Source: Acinetobacter lanii (lineage in GTDB: Bacteria > Pseudomonadota > Gammaproteobacteria > Pseudomonadales > Moraxellaceae). From it: 64,000 nt of DNA. The translations under genes were made by a program, and so were the position numbers. Positions 1-8,270 of this stretch are shown piece by piece. The stretch covers positions 1,612,001 to 1,676,000 of the forward strand of contig NZ_CP049916.1 in assembly GCF_011578285.1 (NCBI RefSeq), in the 5' to 3' direction. Every line of letters starts with the position of its first letter. The first letter of the stretch is position 1. The notes beneath the pieces are model-generated. The model ran no database searches. It saw only the letters and a program-made list of their open reading frames with translations, and was not told the origin of the DNA.

Positions 1-1
1 C

Positions 2-196
2 AAAGATTTTGATCCATATGATTACGAGAAAAATTTAAGATATTTATATCAAATCGTTCAAGGTACTGATTATTTGAAATTTACTTAGGGTGAATTTGGG
101 AGAGGAAGAAGTTATGTATATATATGGCGAACTATAGTTATATATTACGAAATTAAATCTCTGAATTGTAGTTTTACAGTAAGATTTAAACAATAA
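2..196 (+). pseudogene. 3' remnant of an unknown toxin/immunity gene with an in-frame TAG
   Basis: A single reading frame enters the window from the left, meets TAG at 86-88 and then stays open to TAA at 194-196. The part before the stop ends in DYLKFT. The part after it is rich in Tyr, Ile and Arg (for example GRGRSYVYIWRTIVIYYEI). Either the gene truly ends at 88, or it was longer and has a premature amber stop. The place, upstream of a row of Rhs tips and immunity genes, suggests an immunity protein or toxin end. I do not recognise the family. Confidence 0.3.
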
Positions 197-226
197 AGAA
201 TTAAGCTGGTATGTAACAATAAATTT

Positions 227-685
227 ATGATGAATCTTACCTTAGATATAAACAGCGGATCTTTATTGATTAATGATACGCCTTTTGATTATCACAATGA
301 AAAAGCGTATTTAACAAGTATTAAACAATTTGGATTTGATTTTTATCAAAAACAAATGGTTGTTAATGACTATCATAAATATGGTGGATTTGATGTCATT
401 TTTTTCGGAAATATATTTTCTGTAGAATTTATTTATAAAGATGGTGAGTTATATTCAAACTCTTTTATTTATAATGGACTGAGTGAAAAAGCGGGTTTTG
501 GTGCTACAGAATTTTATCAAAAAAAGGATAGATTGAAACTTAGGAAAGATTTTAAGAAAGTACTAGGGAAATCTCCTGAGAAAAAATTAAAAAACAGAGA
601 TTTATATATTTATGATTGGGGGGAAGTAAAAGTTTCATTGTCAAATCGTGATTATTATGTTTTTTTAAATTTTGATTATTATTGA
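227..685 (+). CDS. Putative Rhs-associated immunity protein (paralogue of the gene at 1541)
   Basis: A 152-residue soluble protein without signal peptide or membrane segment. It is a clear paralogue of the 152-residue protein at 1541-1999: both share HKYG-FDVIF, SNSFIYNGLS-K-GFGATE and an almost identical last 40 residues (KLKNRDLYIYDWGEV...). The 1541 gene sits directly behind a toxin tip, so an immunity role is inferred for both. No good ribosome binding site precedes the ATG pair at 227/230, whereas the paralogue has one. It may therefore be a displaced copy that is poorly translated. The family is not recognised. Confidence 0.55.
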   Translation: MMNLTLDINSGSLLINDTPFDYHNEKAYLTSIKQFGFDFYQKQMVVNDYHKYGGFDVIFFGNIFSVEFIYKDGELYSNSFIYNGLSEKAGFGATEFYQKKDRLKLRKDFKKVLGKSPEKKLKNRDLYIYDWGEVKVSLSNRDYYVFLNFDYY

Positions 686-863
686 TTTTTTTTATTTATA
701 TAAATTTCCTTTTTTTAGAATTTTGTGGAATAAATAGAATAAGGTTGGGGATGAACTTTTTTAAGAGAATTCTAACAGCCAATCTCAATTCTTTGAAAAC
801 TCTGAAATTTTGACCAACAACATTCGTTTCCAAGGTCAATATTTTGATGAAGAAACAGGGTTA
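586..863 (+). repeat. Direct repeat, copy 1 (immunity 3' end plus Rhs tip anchor)
   Basis: This 278-bp stretch matches 1900-2177 at a constant offset of 1314 bp, with only scattered substitutions and no net indel. It covers the end of the first immunity gene, the untranslated spacer and the start of the Rhs tip up to the Gly-Leu codons before HYNRHRYY. The two copies bracket tip 1 and its immunity gene, so recombination between them would delete or duplicate that cassette. Confidence 0.8.
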
Positions 864-1529
864 CATTACAATCGCCATCGTTATTATGCTCCGAATATTG
901 GTCGATTTATTTCTAAAGATCCCATTGGGCTTTTAGGTGGACATAACGTATATGCCTATGCACCGAATCCTGTGGAGTGGGTTGATCCACGTGGATTGAA
1001 TAAGTCACAAGGTAAATCAGGTAGTAAAAATACGGGTGGAGATAAGAAAAAACAGCCATGTCCTAAGGATGTTTGTGCAGGTAGAAATCCTGCTGTATCT
1101 GGTCGATCTTGGCAAGGCCGACCAGATGATGATATGTATGTAGGCAAAGATAGTTATAAAAATGTTGTATTGAAAAAAGGCACTGTAATTTATACTTTAT
1201 ATCCCCACGATAATCCAAAAAAATCATTAGAAAATAGCCGAACCCCTAACTATTTTGTAGATGGAAAGCAGTTAAAGGCTTTAAAGACCCAAGGAGCAAG
1301 AGTGTACAATGATGCTTTACAGGTTGGACATACTGGTAATAGTACTAGTAAAAGGGCTAATCCAATGAGAACCCAAGTTCATAAATTTATTGTGCAGGAA
1401 GATATATGTGTAGCTGAAGGTAAAGCCTTGAATAATAAACAATTTGGAGTAGGGGGAGGGACGCAATATTACATTATGAATCAGGACCATAGTAAGTTAA
1501 AAGCAACACATTATATTTCTAAAATATAA
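810..1529 (+). CDS. Orphan Rhs C-terminal tip 1 with unclassified toxin domain
   Basis: The frame opens after a TAA at 762-764 with no ATG start. It begins directly in Rhs core sequence ([19 protein letters not shown]), then [14 protein letters not shown] and [11 protein letters not shown]. These are the two DPxGL motifs that mark the self-cleavage end of an Rhs shell. About 175 residues of toxin follow, starting with a Lys/Gly-rich linker. The toxin ends with [12 protein letters not shown], which recalls the FGQPGGG-Q-Y end of TNT-type NAD glycohydrolases; it also has a GNSTSKRA segment. This resemblance is from memory and weak. Without the N-terminal Rhs body the tip should be silent until recombined onto a full rhs gene. 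The immunity gene follows after 11 bp. Confidence 0.7.
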   Translation: MTNNIRFQGQYFDEETGLHYNRHRYYAPNIGRFISKDPIGLLGGHNVYAYAPNPVEWVDPRGLNKSQGKSGSKNTGGDKKKQPCPKDVCAGRNPAVSGRSWQGRPDDDMYVGKDSYKNVVLKKGTVIYTLYPHDNPKKSLENSRTPNYFVDGKQLKALKTQGARVYNDALQVGHTGNSTSKRANPMRTQVHKFIVQEDICVAEGKALNNKQFGVGGGTQYYIMNQDHSKLKATHYISKI

Positions 1530-1540
1530 CGAGGATTAAA

Positions 1541-1999
1541 GTGTTAGTATTAAATTTAGATCAGACTACTGGGGTATTATATTTAGATGATGTAATTTTT
1601 AAATATAATGCTGAGGCAGATTACTTGAAGGTCAGAGATCTTTTAGTAAATAAGTTAAAAGATAAATTATTGTATATAAATGGTTTTCATAAATATGGAG
1701 CATTTGATGTTATTTTTTGTGGAAATGAATTTTCTGTTGAATTAGTTTATAAAGATGGATTTTTATTTTCAAATTCATTTATATATAATGGATTAAGCGC
1801 AAAAAAAGGATTTGGCGCAACAGAGTTAGATCAAAATGAAGATAGAAAAAAATTACGAAAAGATTTTAAAAAATATTTTAGTAAAATTCCTGATAAAAAA
1901 TTAAAAAACAGAGACTTATATATTTATGACTGGGGGGAAGTAAGAGTTTCATTGTCACATCGTGATTATTATGTTTTTTTAAATTTTGATTATTATTGA
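1541..1999 (+). CDS. Putative immunity protein for tip 1
   Basis: 152 residues, cytosolic. The GTG start at 1541 is supported by GAGGAT six bases upstream and by the 11-bp gap from the toxin stop. It is a paralogue of the product at 227-685, with the strongest identity in the last 40 residues. Position right behind a variable Rhs tip is the usual place of the cognate immunity gene. No known fold is recognised. Confidence 0.6.
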   Translation: MLVLNLDQTTGVLYLDDVIFKYNAEADYLKVRDLLVNKLKDKLLYINGFHKYGAFDVIFCGNEFSVELVYKDGFLFSNSFIYNGLSAKKGFGATELDQNEDRKKLRKDFKKYFSKIPDKKLKNRDLYIYDWGEVRVSLSHRDYYVFLNFDYY

Positions 2000-2177
2000 T
2001 TTCTTTATTTATATAAATTTTCCACTTTTTAGAATTTTGTGAAATAAATAGAATAAGGTTGGAGATGGATTTTTTTAAGAAAATTCTAATATCCAATCTC
2101 AATTCTTTGAAAACTCTGAAATTATCTCAAATAATATTCGTTTTCAAGGTCAATACTTTGATGAAGAAACGGGTTTA
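1900..2177 (+). repeat. Direct repeat, copy 2 (immunity 3' end plus Rhs tip anchor)
   Basis: Second copy of the repeat at 586-863. It ends exactly where the IS630-family element is inserted. The shared sequence continues past the element: 3174 onward matches 864 onward (CATTACAA-CG-CATCGTTATTATGCTCCGAATATTGG). The ancestral repeat was therefore longer, and the IS came after the duplication. Confidence 0.8.
2085..2177 (+). pseudogene. Orphan Rhs tip 2, 5' fragment (split by IS630 element)
   Basis: In frame this reads [19 protein letters not shown] and then YFDEETGL, matching the start of tip 1. The frame then runs into TAG inside the IS end. The remainder lies at 3172-3719. Removing the element together with one TA restores Gly-Leu-His-Tyr and an open frame. 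Confidence 0.75.
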
Positions 2178-3171
2178 TAGCTAAATAAAAAACATAAGCT
2201 ACATCATTTTAAAGACGATATCTAAAGCTTCCTGAAAGGTTTTATTATTCTGAGCAACCATATGTCTGACTTTACTTTTTAGGACAGACCATGCTCTCTC
2301 AATAGGATTTAGATCAGGACTATATGCCGGTAGATAAACAATTCTTATCTGATATCGTGCTGCCAAATCATCAATTACTCGACCTTTATGAATGGATGCA
2401 TTATCTAGAATCAGCAAATAACTCTTAGTCTGATCATCCTTTTGCTTTAAATCCTGCAACAAATATTCCAACCAACAGACAAAAATATTCCGATCACACG
2501 AACCGTGAAAAACTAAAGGTTGAGTAAACTTGAATGGTGCATTTGATCTGACCGCACTGATCATACTGAGTCTCGTGCCATGCCCACCTGACTTAAATGC
2601 ATGACAACGTTGACCTTTTGGAGACCAACCATATTCTGCGGTTTCATTGGTATTGATGCCTGATTCATCGATATAAAGAATGTGATCTTCACCATATTGC
2701 TGCTTCCACTGAGGCAAACACCATTCAAATACAGCACGGCTTAACTTGCAGGCTTGTTTGTAGAGAAAACTCTTTTTTTACGCGTCCAACCCATCTTATT
2801 TAGAGCTTTTAAAATGACATGATAGCCAACGCTATAACCGAATTTCTGTTCAAACAAAGGAATAAGATCTTTAGCTTGGGTAAATGGCGTTGTTTTTACA
2901 AATGCTTCAAAAGCTTGCAGGTCCAGAATCTTTGAGGGACGTCCTACATTTGGAGACTTAGGTTGTTTGAGTTGACCAGTCTGCTGTTCGATCAGGATCC
3001 AATCATCGAGCGTGGTTCTGGCAATATTAAATATTTCGCACGTCTTAGATTTATGCTTTGACTGTTTATAAAACTGCATGGCTTTTTCGCGTAAATCGAC
3101 AGAATATGTTTTTGGCATGGTCTTAAAGATTAAAGTTTTTTCTATTGTAGCTCATCTTCTTAATTTAGCTA
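2178..3171 (-). mobile_element. Complete IS630-family insertion sequence
   Basis: A 994-bp element bounded by about 25-bp imperfect inverted repeats. The left end reads TAGCTAAATAAAAAACATAA and the complement of the right end reads TAGCTAAATTAAGAAGATGA; both then end in GCTAC. The flanks carry a TA target duplication at 2176-2177 and 3172-3173, typical for the IS630/Tc1 superfamily. It carries one frameshifted transposase on the minus strand and disrupts orphan Rhs tip 2. Confidence 0.92.
2199..3118 (-). CDS. IS630-family transposase (orfA/orfB joined by -1 frameshift)
   Basis: The N-terminal part (2741-3118, 125 residues) is a helix-turn-helix DNA-binding region with SVDLREKAM and a GRPSK linker. 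The C-terminal part (2199-2717 and upstream in that frame) is the DDE domain: ILYIDESG, LILDNASIHKG and PDLNPIERAWSVLKS supply the acidic triad. The frames meet at seven A residues (complement of 2773-2779). A -1 slip there joins RKKK to SFLYKQACKLSRAVFEW and gives a normal full-length transposase. The TTG at 2717 is not a credible separate start. All catalytic residues are present, so the element may be active. Confidence 0.88.
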
Positions 3172-3719
3172 TACATTACAACCGTCATCGTTATTATGCT
3201 CCGAATATTGGTCGTTTTATTTCTAAAGACCCTATTGGGCTTCTAGGTGGTCATAATGTTTATGCTTATGCACCAAATCCTGTGGAGTGGATTGATCCTT
3301 TGGGACTGAGTGGTTTTGACCCATTTAAAGATGGCGAAATAACGCCATTTCCTGACAATATCCATTTTGGACAGAAACGGATAGCTCCTCAATTTTCTAA
3401 TATAGGCTCTCAGGCCTCAGATGCAATAAGGGGAAGAGATATAGCCGATGTTGCTAAAGATCTAAAAAATGGGAAGATAAGCCCTAATGAATTTGTTATT
3501 TCATATACTGTTGATCCTAAAACAGGAAAACCTATTACATTAAATAATAGGGGGTTAGCAGCACTTAGTGAGGCAAATGTTAAACCTGATAATGCTATTT
3601 TAGTGCCGTATGATAAAGCCCCTAGGCATTTGTTAAAAGATGGTGCTTCAAAAGATATTAATGTCACAACAAATAAAGATGGTTCAGCTAAACTAAGAAG
3701 TGTTTCATGTCCATTTTAA
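3172..3719 (+). pseudogene. Orphan Rhs tip 2, 3' part with unclassified toxin domain
   Basis: It resumes tip 2 after the [25 protein letters not shown] and NPVEWIDPLGL, then about 135 residues of toxin. The toxin has HFGQKRIAPQFS, a VAKDLKNGKISPNEF stretch and LNNRGLAALSEANVKPDN. It resembles a group of Rhs/CdiA ends with ISP and NNR-L-AL motifs, but I cannot name the family. It ends with SVSCPF just before the immunity gene. Any ATG upstream belongs to the IS, so the annotated start at 3078 would be an artefact. Confidence 0.7.
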
Positions 3720-3729
3720 GGAAAATATT

Positions 3730-4143
3730 ATGCATAAGTTAAACTTTGTAAGTTTTGAAAAAATATATTTAATAGGGAGCGTATTTGAGTTGAATTTACG
3801 CCAAAATGAGGAAGTTTTGAGTATTATTATGGATGGAGAGGAAAATGGATATGACGATCTAATTTTTTTCCATATTCATTTTAATACTGTTGCTTCATGC
3901 TATTACGAAATTAACGAAATGTGGCCTGAAGAAGTTGAAAGCAAATATGATATGAGTATTTTTGAGGAAACTAATTGGCAGGCTGGAGTTTATAAAGTTG
4001 AGAATTCAGATAAAGAACATATACAAAGATTTGATCCTCAAGATAAATTGAATCTAAGTAAATTTTTAGTTATTTCTCAAAATTGTTTTTGTGAGGTAAT
4101 TGCTAATTCTAATATAGAAATTAAAAAACAGAAAAATCAGTAG
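3730..4143 (+). CDS. Putative immunity protein for tip 2
   Basis: 137 residues starting MHKLNFVSFEK. The ATG at 3730 is preceded by AAGGAAA and lies 10 bp after the toxin stop. An upstream in-frame ATG at 3700 lies inside the toxin gene and is less likely. The protein is acidic with a mixed pattern (YDDLIFFHIHFNTVASCYYEI) and no membrane segment. Its immunity role is inferred from position only. Confidence 0.55.
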   Translation: MHKLNFVSFEKIYLIGSVFELNLRQNEEVLSIIMDGEENGYDDLIFFHIHFNTVASCYYEINEMWPEEVESKYDMSIFEETNWQAGVYKVENSDKEHIQRFDPQDKLNLSKFLVISQNCFCEVIANSNIEIKKQKNQ

Positions 4144-4231
4144 TATCTTTGAAATTTAGTATCTTTTTTAAATTGTATGAAATTATTTTTATGTCGATAT
4201 AAGGCTAGAATTTAAAAATAGGTGAAATTGA

Positions 4232-4603
4232 ATGAGAAGTGTTGATGTAATAGAACAAGCATTACATTATTTAGGCTTGAAAATGGATTATAGTAATTAT
4301 GAAGCATTAAATTTTTTAAGCAACTATCAAACTGTAAATTATATTAATAATTTTTTAGACTACATGAGTAAAAAATTGGATAAGGTTTTCGATAAAAGTC
4401 AAATTTTAGATATATTTAATGAGCTAAATGAAGCTAATTGGAAAGAAATTGATGATTATGGCTATAAAGAAGATCAATATTATATTTTTTTAAGATTTAA
4501 AGTCTTTTTGCTAACAATTGATTATGAAACAGATTTAAAAGAAGATAAAGAGTGGCTTAATTTTTTTGAAAATAAGTTTATTGAATACTTAGAAAAGAAA
4601 TAA
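4232..4603 (+). CDS. Hypothetical small acidic protein, possible extra immunity gene
   Basis: 123 residues, helix-rich and acidic (LDIFNELNEANWKEIDDYG). AGGTGA lies 6 bases before the ATG. It follows the tip 2 immunity gene by 88 bp on the same strand. Orphan arrays often keep immunity genes whose toxins are lost, which is the most likely explanation here. The family is not recognised. Confidence 0.45.
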   Translation: MRSVDVIEQALHYLGLKMDYSNYEALNFLSNYQTVNYINNFLDYMSKKLDKVFDKSQILDIFNELNEANWKEIDDYGYKEDQYYIFLRFKVFLLTIDYETDLKEDKEWLNFFENKFIEYLEKK

Positions 4604-4698
4604 TCAATGCATAAGCTTAGTAAACTTTATACTAGGCTTTTTTCTAATTAATAAAATATTGAAGAGTACTGCTTTAAACAGTGTTAGCAAAACATTAA

Positions 4699-4776
4699 GA
4701 ACCAGGGCTTCATTATAACCGCTATCGTTATTATTCACCGTATGTAGGCCGTTTCATCACTAAAGATCCTGAGCAA
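4699..4776 (+). pseudogene. Rhs tip 3 remnant (core anchor only)
   Basis: A short in-frame piece reads EPGLHYNRYRYYSPYVGRF and then ITKDPEQ, which is the Rhs core just before the cleavage region. Its anchor (SPYVGRFITKDPEQ) differs from the [14 protein letters not shown] type of tips 1 and 2. It is followed at once by a 20-bp palindrome and the IS5-family end, so the toxin part is gone. Confidence 0.7.
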
Positions 4777-4805
4777 GTACAAAGTGTACTTTGTACGCAG
4801 TGCAA

Positions 4806-5694
4806 GGGCTTTGTTGCACAAAGGTTTGAAAGGTAGAGCTACCCTAAGTGAACCAAATTTAAGTGGCAACTTGGGTATGAGGACGCCCTAATTCTGTAAA
4901 TCTGTTGAGTACTGCTATACGTGCATGAATCTCGTTCACCTGACTCGGGAAACGCCTAGCCATTAATTTATCACCTAATAACTTGATGCAATGCATCTTG
5001 GTTTCCACCAAACTTCGACGATGATAACCCGACCACTTTTTCCAAAGAGATCTTCCTAGCCGTTTGACTGTTTTCAATAACTCATTGCGCTCTATAGACC
5101 TTGCTTGTTGATCTTTCCAGGGCTTTGCATTCCTCCTTGGTGGAATGACCGCATGTGCATCTCGATCTATAATGACTTGTCGGCAGTGCTTTGTGTCATA
5201 AGCACCATCTGTATAGACTGAATCAATTTTCTCATCCAATGGGATTTGAGCAAGTAAATCATCTAACACTTGTGAGTCGCTGACATTATTTGTAGTGAGC
5301 TGTACAGCACGTATTTGCAAGGTTTCGGCATCTATAGCAATATGAAGCTTACGCCATTGGCGACGATATTCAGGCCCATGTTTCTTACATTTCCATTCGC
5401 CTTCACCTAGAAACTTCAAACCAGTAGAATCCACGAGTAGATGGAGACCATCGCTACTTTTTTGATAGCTAATCGCAATATCAATATACTTTTGCCTTCT
5501 GCATATAGTTGAATAATCCGGTGCTGTCCAATCTAATCCACAGAGTTTGATGAGGCTCTGAACAAAACCTGTGACCATACGTAAAGAGATTCGGAATAGA
5601 GATTTGATCATTAAGCAGCACTGAATAGCTGTATCAGAATAGGTTTGATTTCTTCCGTGTTTACCCTGTTGTTGAGCATACCATTGAGTAGAGG
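4806..5694 (-). mobile_element. IS5-family element, truncated at its transposase 5' end
   Basis: The left end begins GGGCTTTGTTGCACAAA, the terminal sequence style of the IS5/IS903 group. The other end is missing: the transposase frame runs straight into the inverted repeat of the neighbouring IS3-family element near 5695. No matching terminal repeat or target duplication is present. The element is a remnant produced by the insertion or by a deletion next to the IS3 element. Confidence 0.8.
4859..5689 (-). pseudogene. IS5-family transposase lacking its N-terminus
   Basis: The frame is open upstream of the first Met at 5611 and includes EDYPSTQWYAQQQGKHGRNQ and then TYSDTAIQCC, the usual N-terminal DNA-binding region. 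It reaches the IS3 boundary without a start codon, so roughly the first 35-40 residues are missing. The DDE residues look intact (HLLVDSTGLK, VYTDGAYDT, YHRRSLVETKMH). It may still be matched by intact copies elsewhere but should not be functional itself. Confidence 0.8.
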
Positions 5695-6880
5695 GGTAAT
5701 CCTCCCATAAATAACCGAAGTTAAAAGTAGAGGTTAAGCAGCCATTAGAGGTGGCTTTCCTTTGTTTGCTTGATGTGGTCTTTCATGGTTGTAATGCCAC
5801 AGCCAACTCGTTGCATAATCTTGTACTTCATCCAAAGTATCAAATAAATGTTTACTCAGCCAGCTATAACGTATGGTCCGATTATAACGTTCAATATATG
5901 CATTCTGTTGTGGCTTACCCGGTTGAATATATTCAATACGAATGCCGTGCTCAGTAGCCCAACGTACAAATTCATGACTGATAAACTCCGGGCCATTGTC
6001 ACACCGAATAACTAACGGTTTTTCTCGCCATTCCAATAGCTGATTCAACGTACGAATAACCCTGATTGTGGGCAATGAGAATCCTGCTTCAATGGCTAGG
6101 CCTTCGCGGCGGTAATCATCAATTACATTCAATAGCCGATACTTTCGACCATCGGAAAGCTGATCATGCATAAAATCTAATGACCAAACTTGATTTTCTC
6201 GGATTGGTTCCTTTAGTGGTTCTGGTGCATGTCTTTTTAGTCTTCTTCTTGGCTTAATACGCAGATTCAGTGCCAACTCACAGTAAATGCGATAAACCCG
6301 CTTGTGATTCCAGCAGTGATTCTCAACATGTCGTAAATATGAGAAGCACAGACCAAATCCCCAATCTGTATTTTCTTCAGTGAGTTCAATGAGCTGTTCA
6401 GCAATTAATGCATTGTCATCGCTGAGTTTGGCTTGATAGCGGTAGCAGGTTTCACTAATGCCAAATGCTTTACAAGCCAAACGAATACTAATGGCATGCT
6501 GGGCAACTACCTGATGTGCCATCTTACGCCGGCAAGATGGCTTCACCACTTTTTTACCATCGCTTCCTGGATGATCTCTGCCTTTAATCGTTCTTCCGCA
6601 TACATCTTTTTAAGTCTGGTATTTTCTGCTTCCAGCTCTTTCAGTCGAGCCATCAATGAGGTATCCATACCGCCATATTTGGCACGCCATTTATAAAACG
6701 TGGCATTACTCATGCCGTGTTCACGACAAAGGGCGGCTACAGGTGTGCCAGATTCCGCCTGCTTCAAGATGGACATGATCTGACTGTCAGTAAATTTCGA
6801 TGTTTTCATGCAGAATCTCCTGCTTGTATCTTAAGAGAAAATTCTACTTTTAGATCCTTTTATTTTTAGGGGGGATTACC
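5695..6880 (-). mobile_element. IS3-family insertion sequence
   Basis: About 1.19 kb between imperfect inverted repeats: GGTAATCCTCCCATAAATAA at the left, and GGTAATCCCCCCTAAAAATA as the complement of the right end. Both then carry TAAAAGTAGA about 35 bases in. It contains two overlapping ORFs of the IS3 type. I see no target duplication. The left flank is IS5 transposase and the right flank an unrelated immunity gene, so a deletion has removed the original flanking DNA. Confidence 0.85.
5734..6809 (-). CDS. IS3-family transposase OrfAB
   Basis: OrfA (6543-6809, 88 residues) carries an HTH and a leucine-rich coiled coil ([33 protein letters not shown]). OrfB (5734-6549, 271 residues) has the integrase-type DDE core: [18 protein letters not shown] and the glutamate in [12 protein letters not shown]. 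The ORFs overlap at six A residues followed by G (complement of 6550-6555), a classic -1 slippery site giving the OrfAB fusion. It is intact by inspection. Confidence 0.88.
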
Positions 6881-6884
6881 TCTC

Positions 6885-7573
6885 CAGAGTTTGAAACAGT
6901 TGAGCGGATTTTCACAGACTATTTTTACGGACTCGATATTGACCATCCTGGTATGGAGTTTTCTCATGAAAATATGTTTATTGCAGAAGATCGTGATGGA
7001 TTAGGTGGTGGTATTCGTACGCCTACTTGGTGCTTTTTACTTTCTCCTTATTGGTTAGAAAAATTAGGTTTAAGTGAAGAGCAAATTCGAGAAAGATTAA
7101 ATGATCCGCGTATTGAAATAACTAAAATACAAGATTTAGAAAATCCTAATCAATACAGTCTATGGATACGTTTGGGTGAGTTGTCACTTTATCCAGTTGA
7201 AGAAGGTATCCCTGATTTATTGGTGATGGCAAATGAACTGATTAAGCCGATACGATGTGACAACTTAAAACTCACCACTTTAGATACTTGGTCAGATGAT
7301 CCAAATCCACGTTTTGATGCAGTTAGCTCAAAGCAATGGATGGCTCGTTTTGATGAAGACAGCACTTGGCCTGAACTGAAACGAGTTGAAATCGAATCTC
7401 AAATTGAAGAAAGAATAGATATTGTAGCTGCTGGTGAATCATGTCCACATGCGGGATATTGGTATACATTTGCCAAAGAAAACTCACGTCAATACTTTAA
7501 ACAAGGGCAAATTTTCCCTGATTTTGAAAGTGATTGGGGTGATGTGTATTGGCAGTTTGATGGGGAAGAATAA
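6885..7573 (+). pseudogene. T6SS immunity-like protein (DUF3396-like plus Imm71-like), 5' end lost
   Basis: The frame is open from the IS3 edge (SPEFETVERIFTDYFYG) and has Met only at 6953. The first half (GIRTPTWCFLLSPYWLEKLG, IRLGELSLYPVEEGIPDL, ANELIKPIR) follows the pattern of DUF3396 type VI immunity proteins. The end (GESCPHAGYW, then SRQYFKQGQIFPDFESDWG and VYWQF) matches the CP-sG-W / nsRr-F--G---P pattern I associate with Imm71/72 proteins. Both assignments are from memory. The 5' end has been removed by the IS3 junction, and there is no promoter other than what the IS supplies. It is the last accessory gene before the tus operon. Confidence 0.6.
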
Positions 7574-7589
7574 ATTGAATTTAATCTTC

Positions 7590-7913
7590 TTACAAACAAT
7601 TCGCCGGTTTAGGCACACCCGCCAAACGACTTAAATGGCGAGCCACTAAGCCTGTATTAAATTTTTCTTGAAGCAAAGCATTGTTAATTTCAGGACTCAC
7701 CACTTTCATTAAAAATTTAATGAGAGGACGTGTCGCAGGAGAATGCCCAAATTGCGCATAAAACTGACGTACCGCTTCCAAAACTTCGAAATGCCATTCA
7801 GTCAATTCTAAATCCAGGGATTGAGCCAAAGTCTGCGCAACATCATGATTCCAAATGGTGTAATCCACCAAATGACCATCCTGATCTAATTCCAATACAA
7901 CATTTTGACTCAT
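7590..7913 (-). CDS. tusE: Sulfurtransferase TusE (DsrC family)
   Basis: 107 residues, the normal length. It ends in GVPKPANCL, with the conserved penultimate cysteine that accepts the persulfide. It also has the conserved WH-EVLEAVRQFY and FGHSPATRPLIKFL segments. TusE takes sulfur from the TusBCD complex and passes it to MnmA for 2-thiolation of U34 in tRNA Lys, Glu and Gln. It is the last gene of the tusDCBE operon, with 45 bp between tusB and tusE. Confidence 0.93.
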   Translation of the reverse strand: MSQNVVLELDQDGHLVDYTIWNHDVAQTLAQSLDLELTEWHFEVLEAVRQFYAQFGHSPATRPLIKFLMKVVSPEINNALLQEKFNTGLVARHLSRLAGVPKPANCL

Positions 7914-7958
7914 AACAAAATCCAGAAACGTGAAACCAAGAATAGAAATTCAATCCGA

Positions 7959-8243
7959 CTATTTTAAACTGATACAGCGCTGAAAAGAGAGCACTAAATC
8001 TGAAAATTCAGCGTAGTTGATGATTTTAATATCAGTATGAGGTTGTGAAGCAAATAACTCCGCATCATTTTCCAACATATAAAGCTGGGTTGTGTTCTTT
8101 AGCTGCACTGAGTCTGCTGCTAAAACGGCATCTCCCATCAGTACAATACTGTCTTGTTGTGTAGAGATTTGATTGAGTTTGCTCAATGCTGATTGTGTAT
8201 TAGCAAAATGAGATTGAACCAAATAAAGTGTTTTCTCAGACAT
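7959..8243 (-). CDS. tusB: Sulfur-relay protein TusB (DsrH family)
   Basis: 94 residues when started at the ATG at 8243 (MSEKTLYLVQSH), which has GGAAAA five bases upstream; the ATG at 8258 has no ribosome site. TusB is the DsrH-like subunit of the (TusBCD)2 hexamer. The sequence shows the short alpha/beta fold and VLMGDAVLAA. The family is poorly conserved, so the operon position between tusC and tusE carries much of the assignment. Confidence 0.85.
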   Translation of the reverse strand: MSEKTLYLVQSHFANTQSALSKLNQISTQQDSIVLMGDAVLAADSVQLKNTTQLYMLENDAELFASQPHTDIKIINYAEFSDLVLSFQRCISLK

Positions 8244-8270
8244 TATATTTTCCAACATTTATTTTAAAGC

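Noticed and set aside
4777..4796. Perfect hairpin GTACAAAGTGTACTTTGTAC beside the IS5-family end
   Set aside because: Eight-base arms around four bases; no T run and no adjacent gene to terminate. It may be a leftover IS end, but nothing supports a function.
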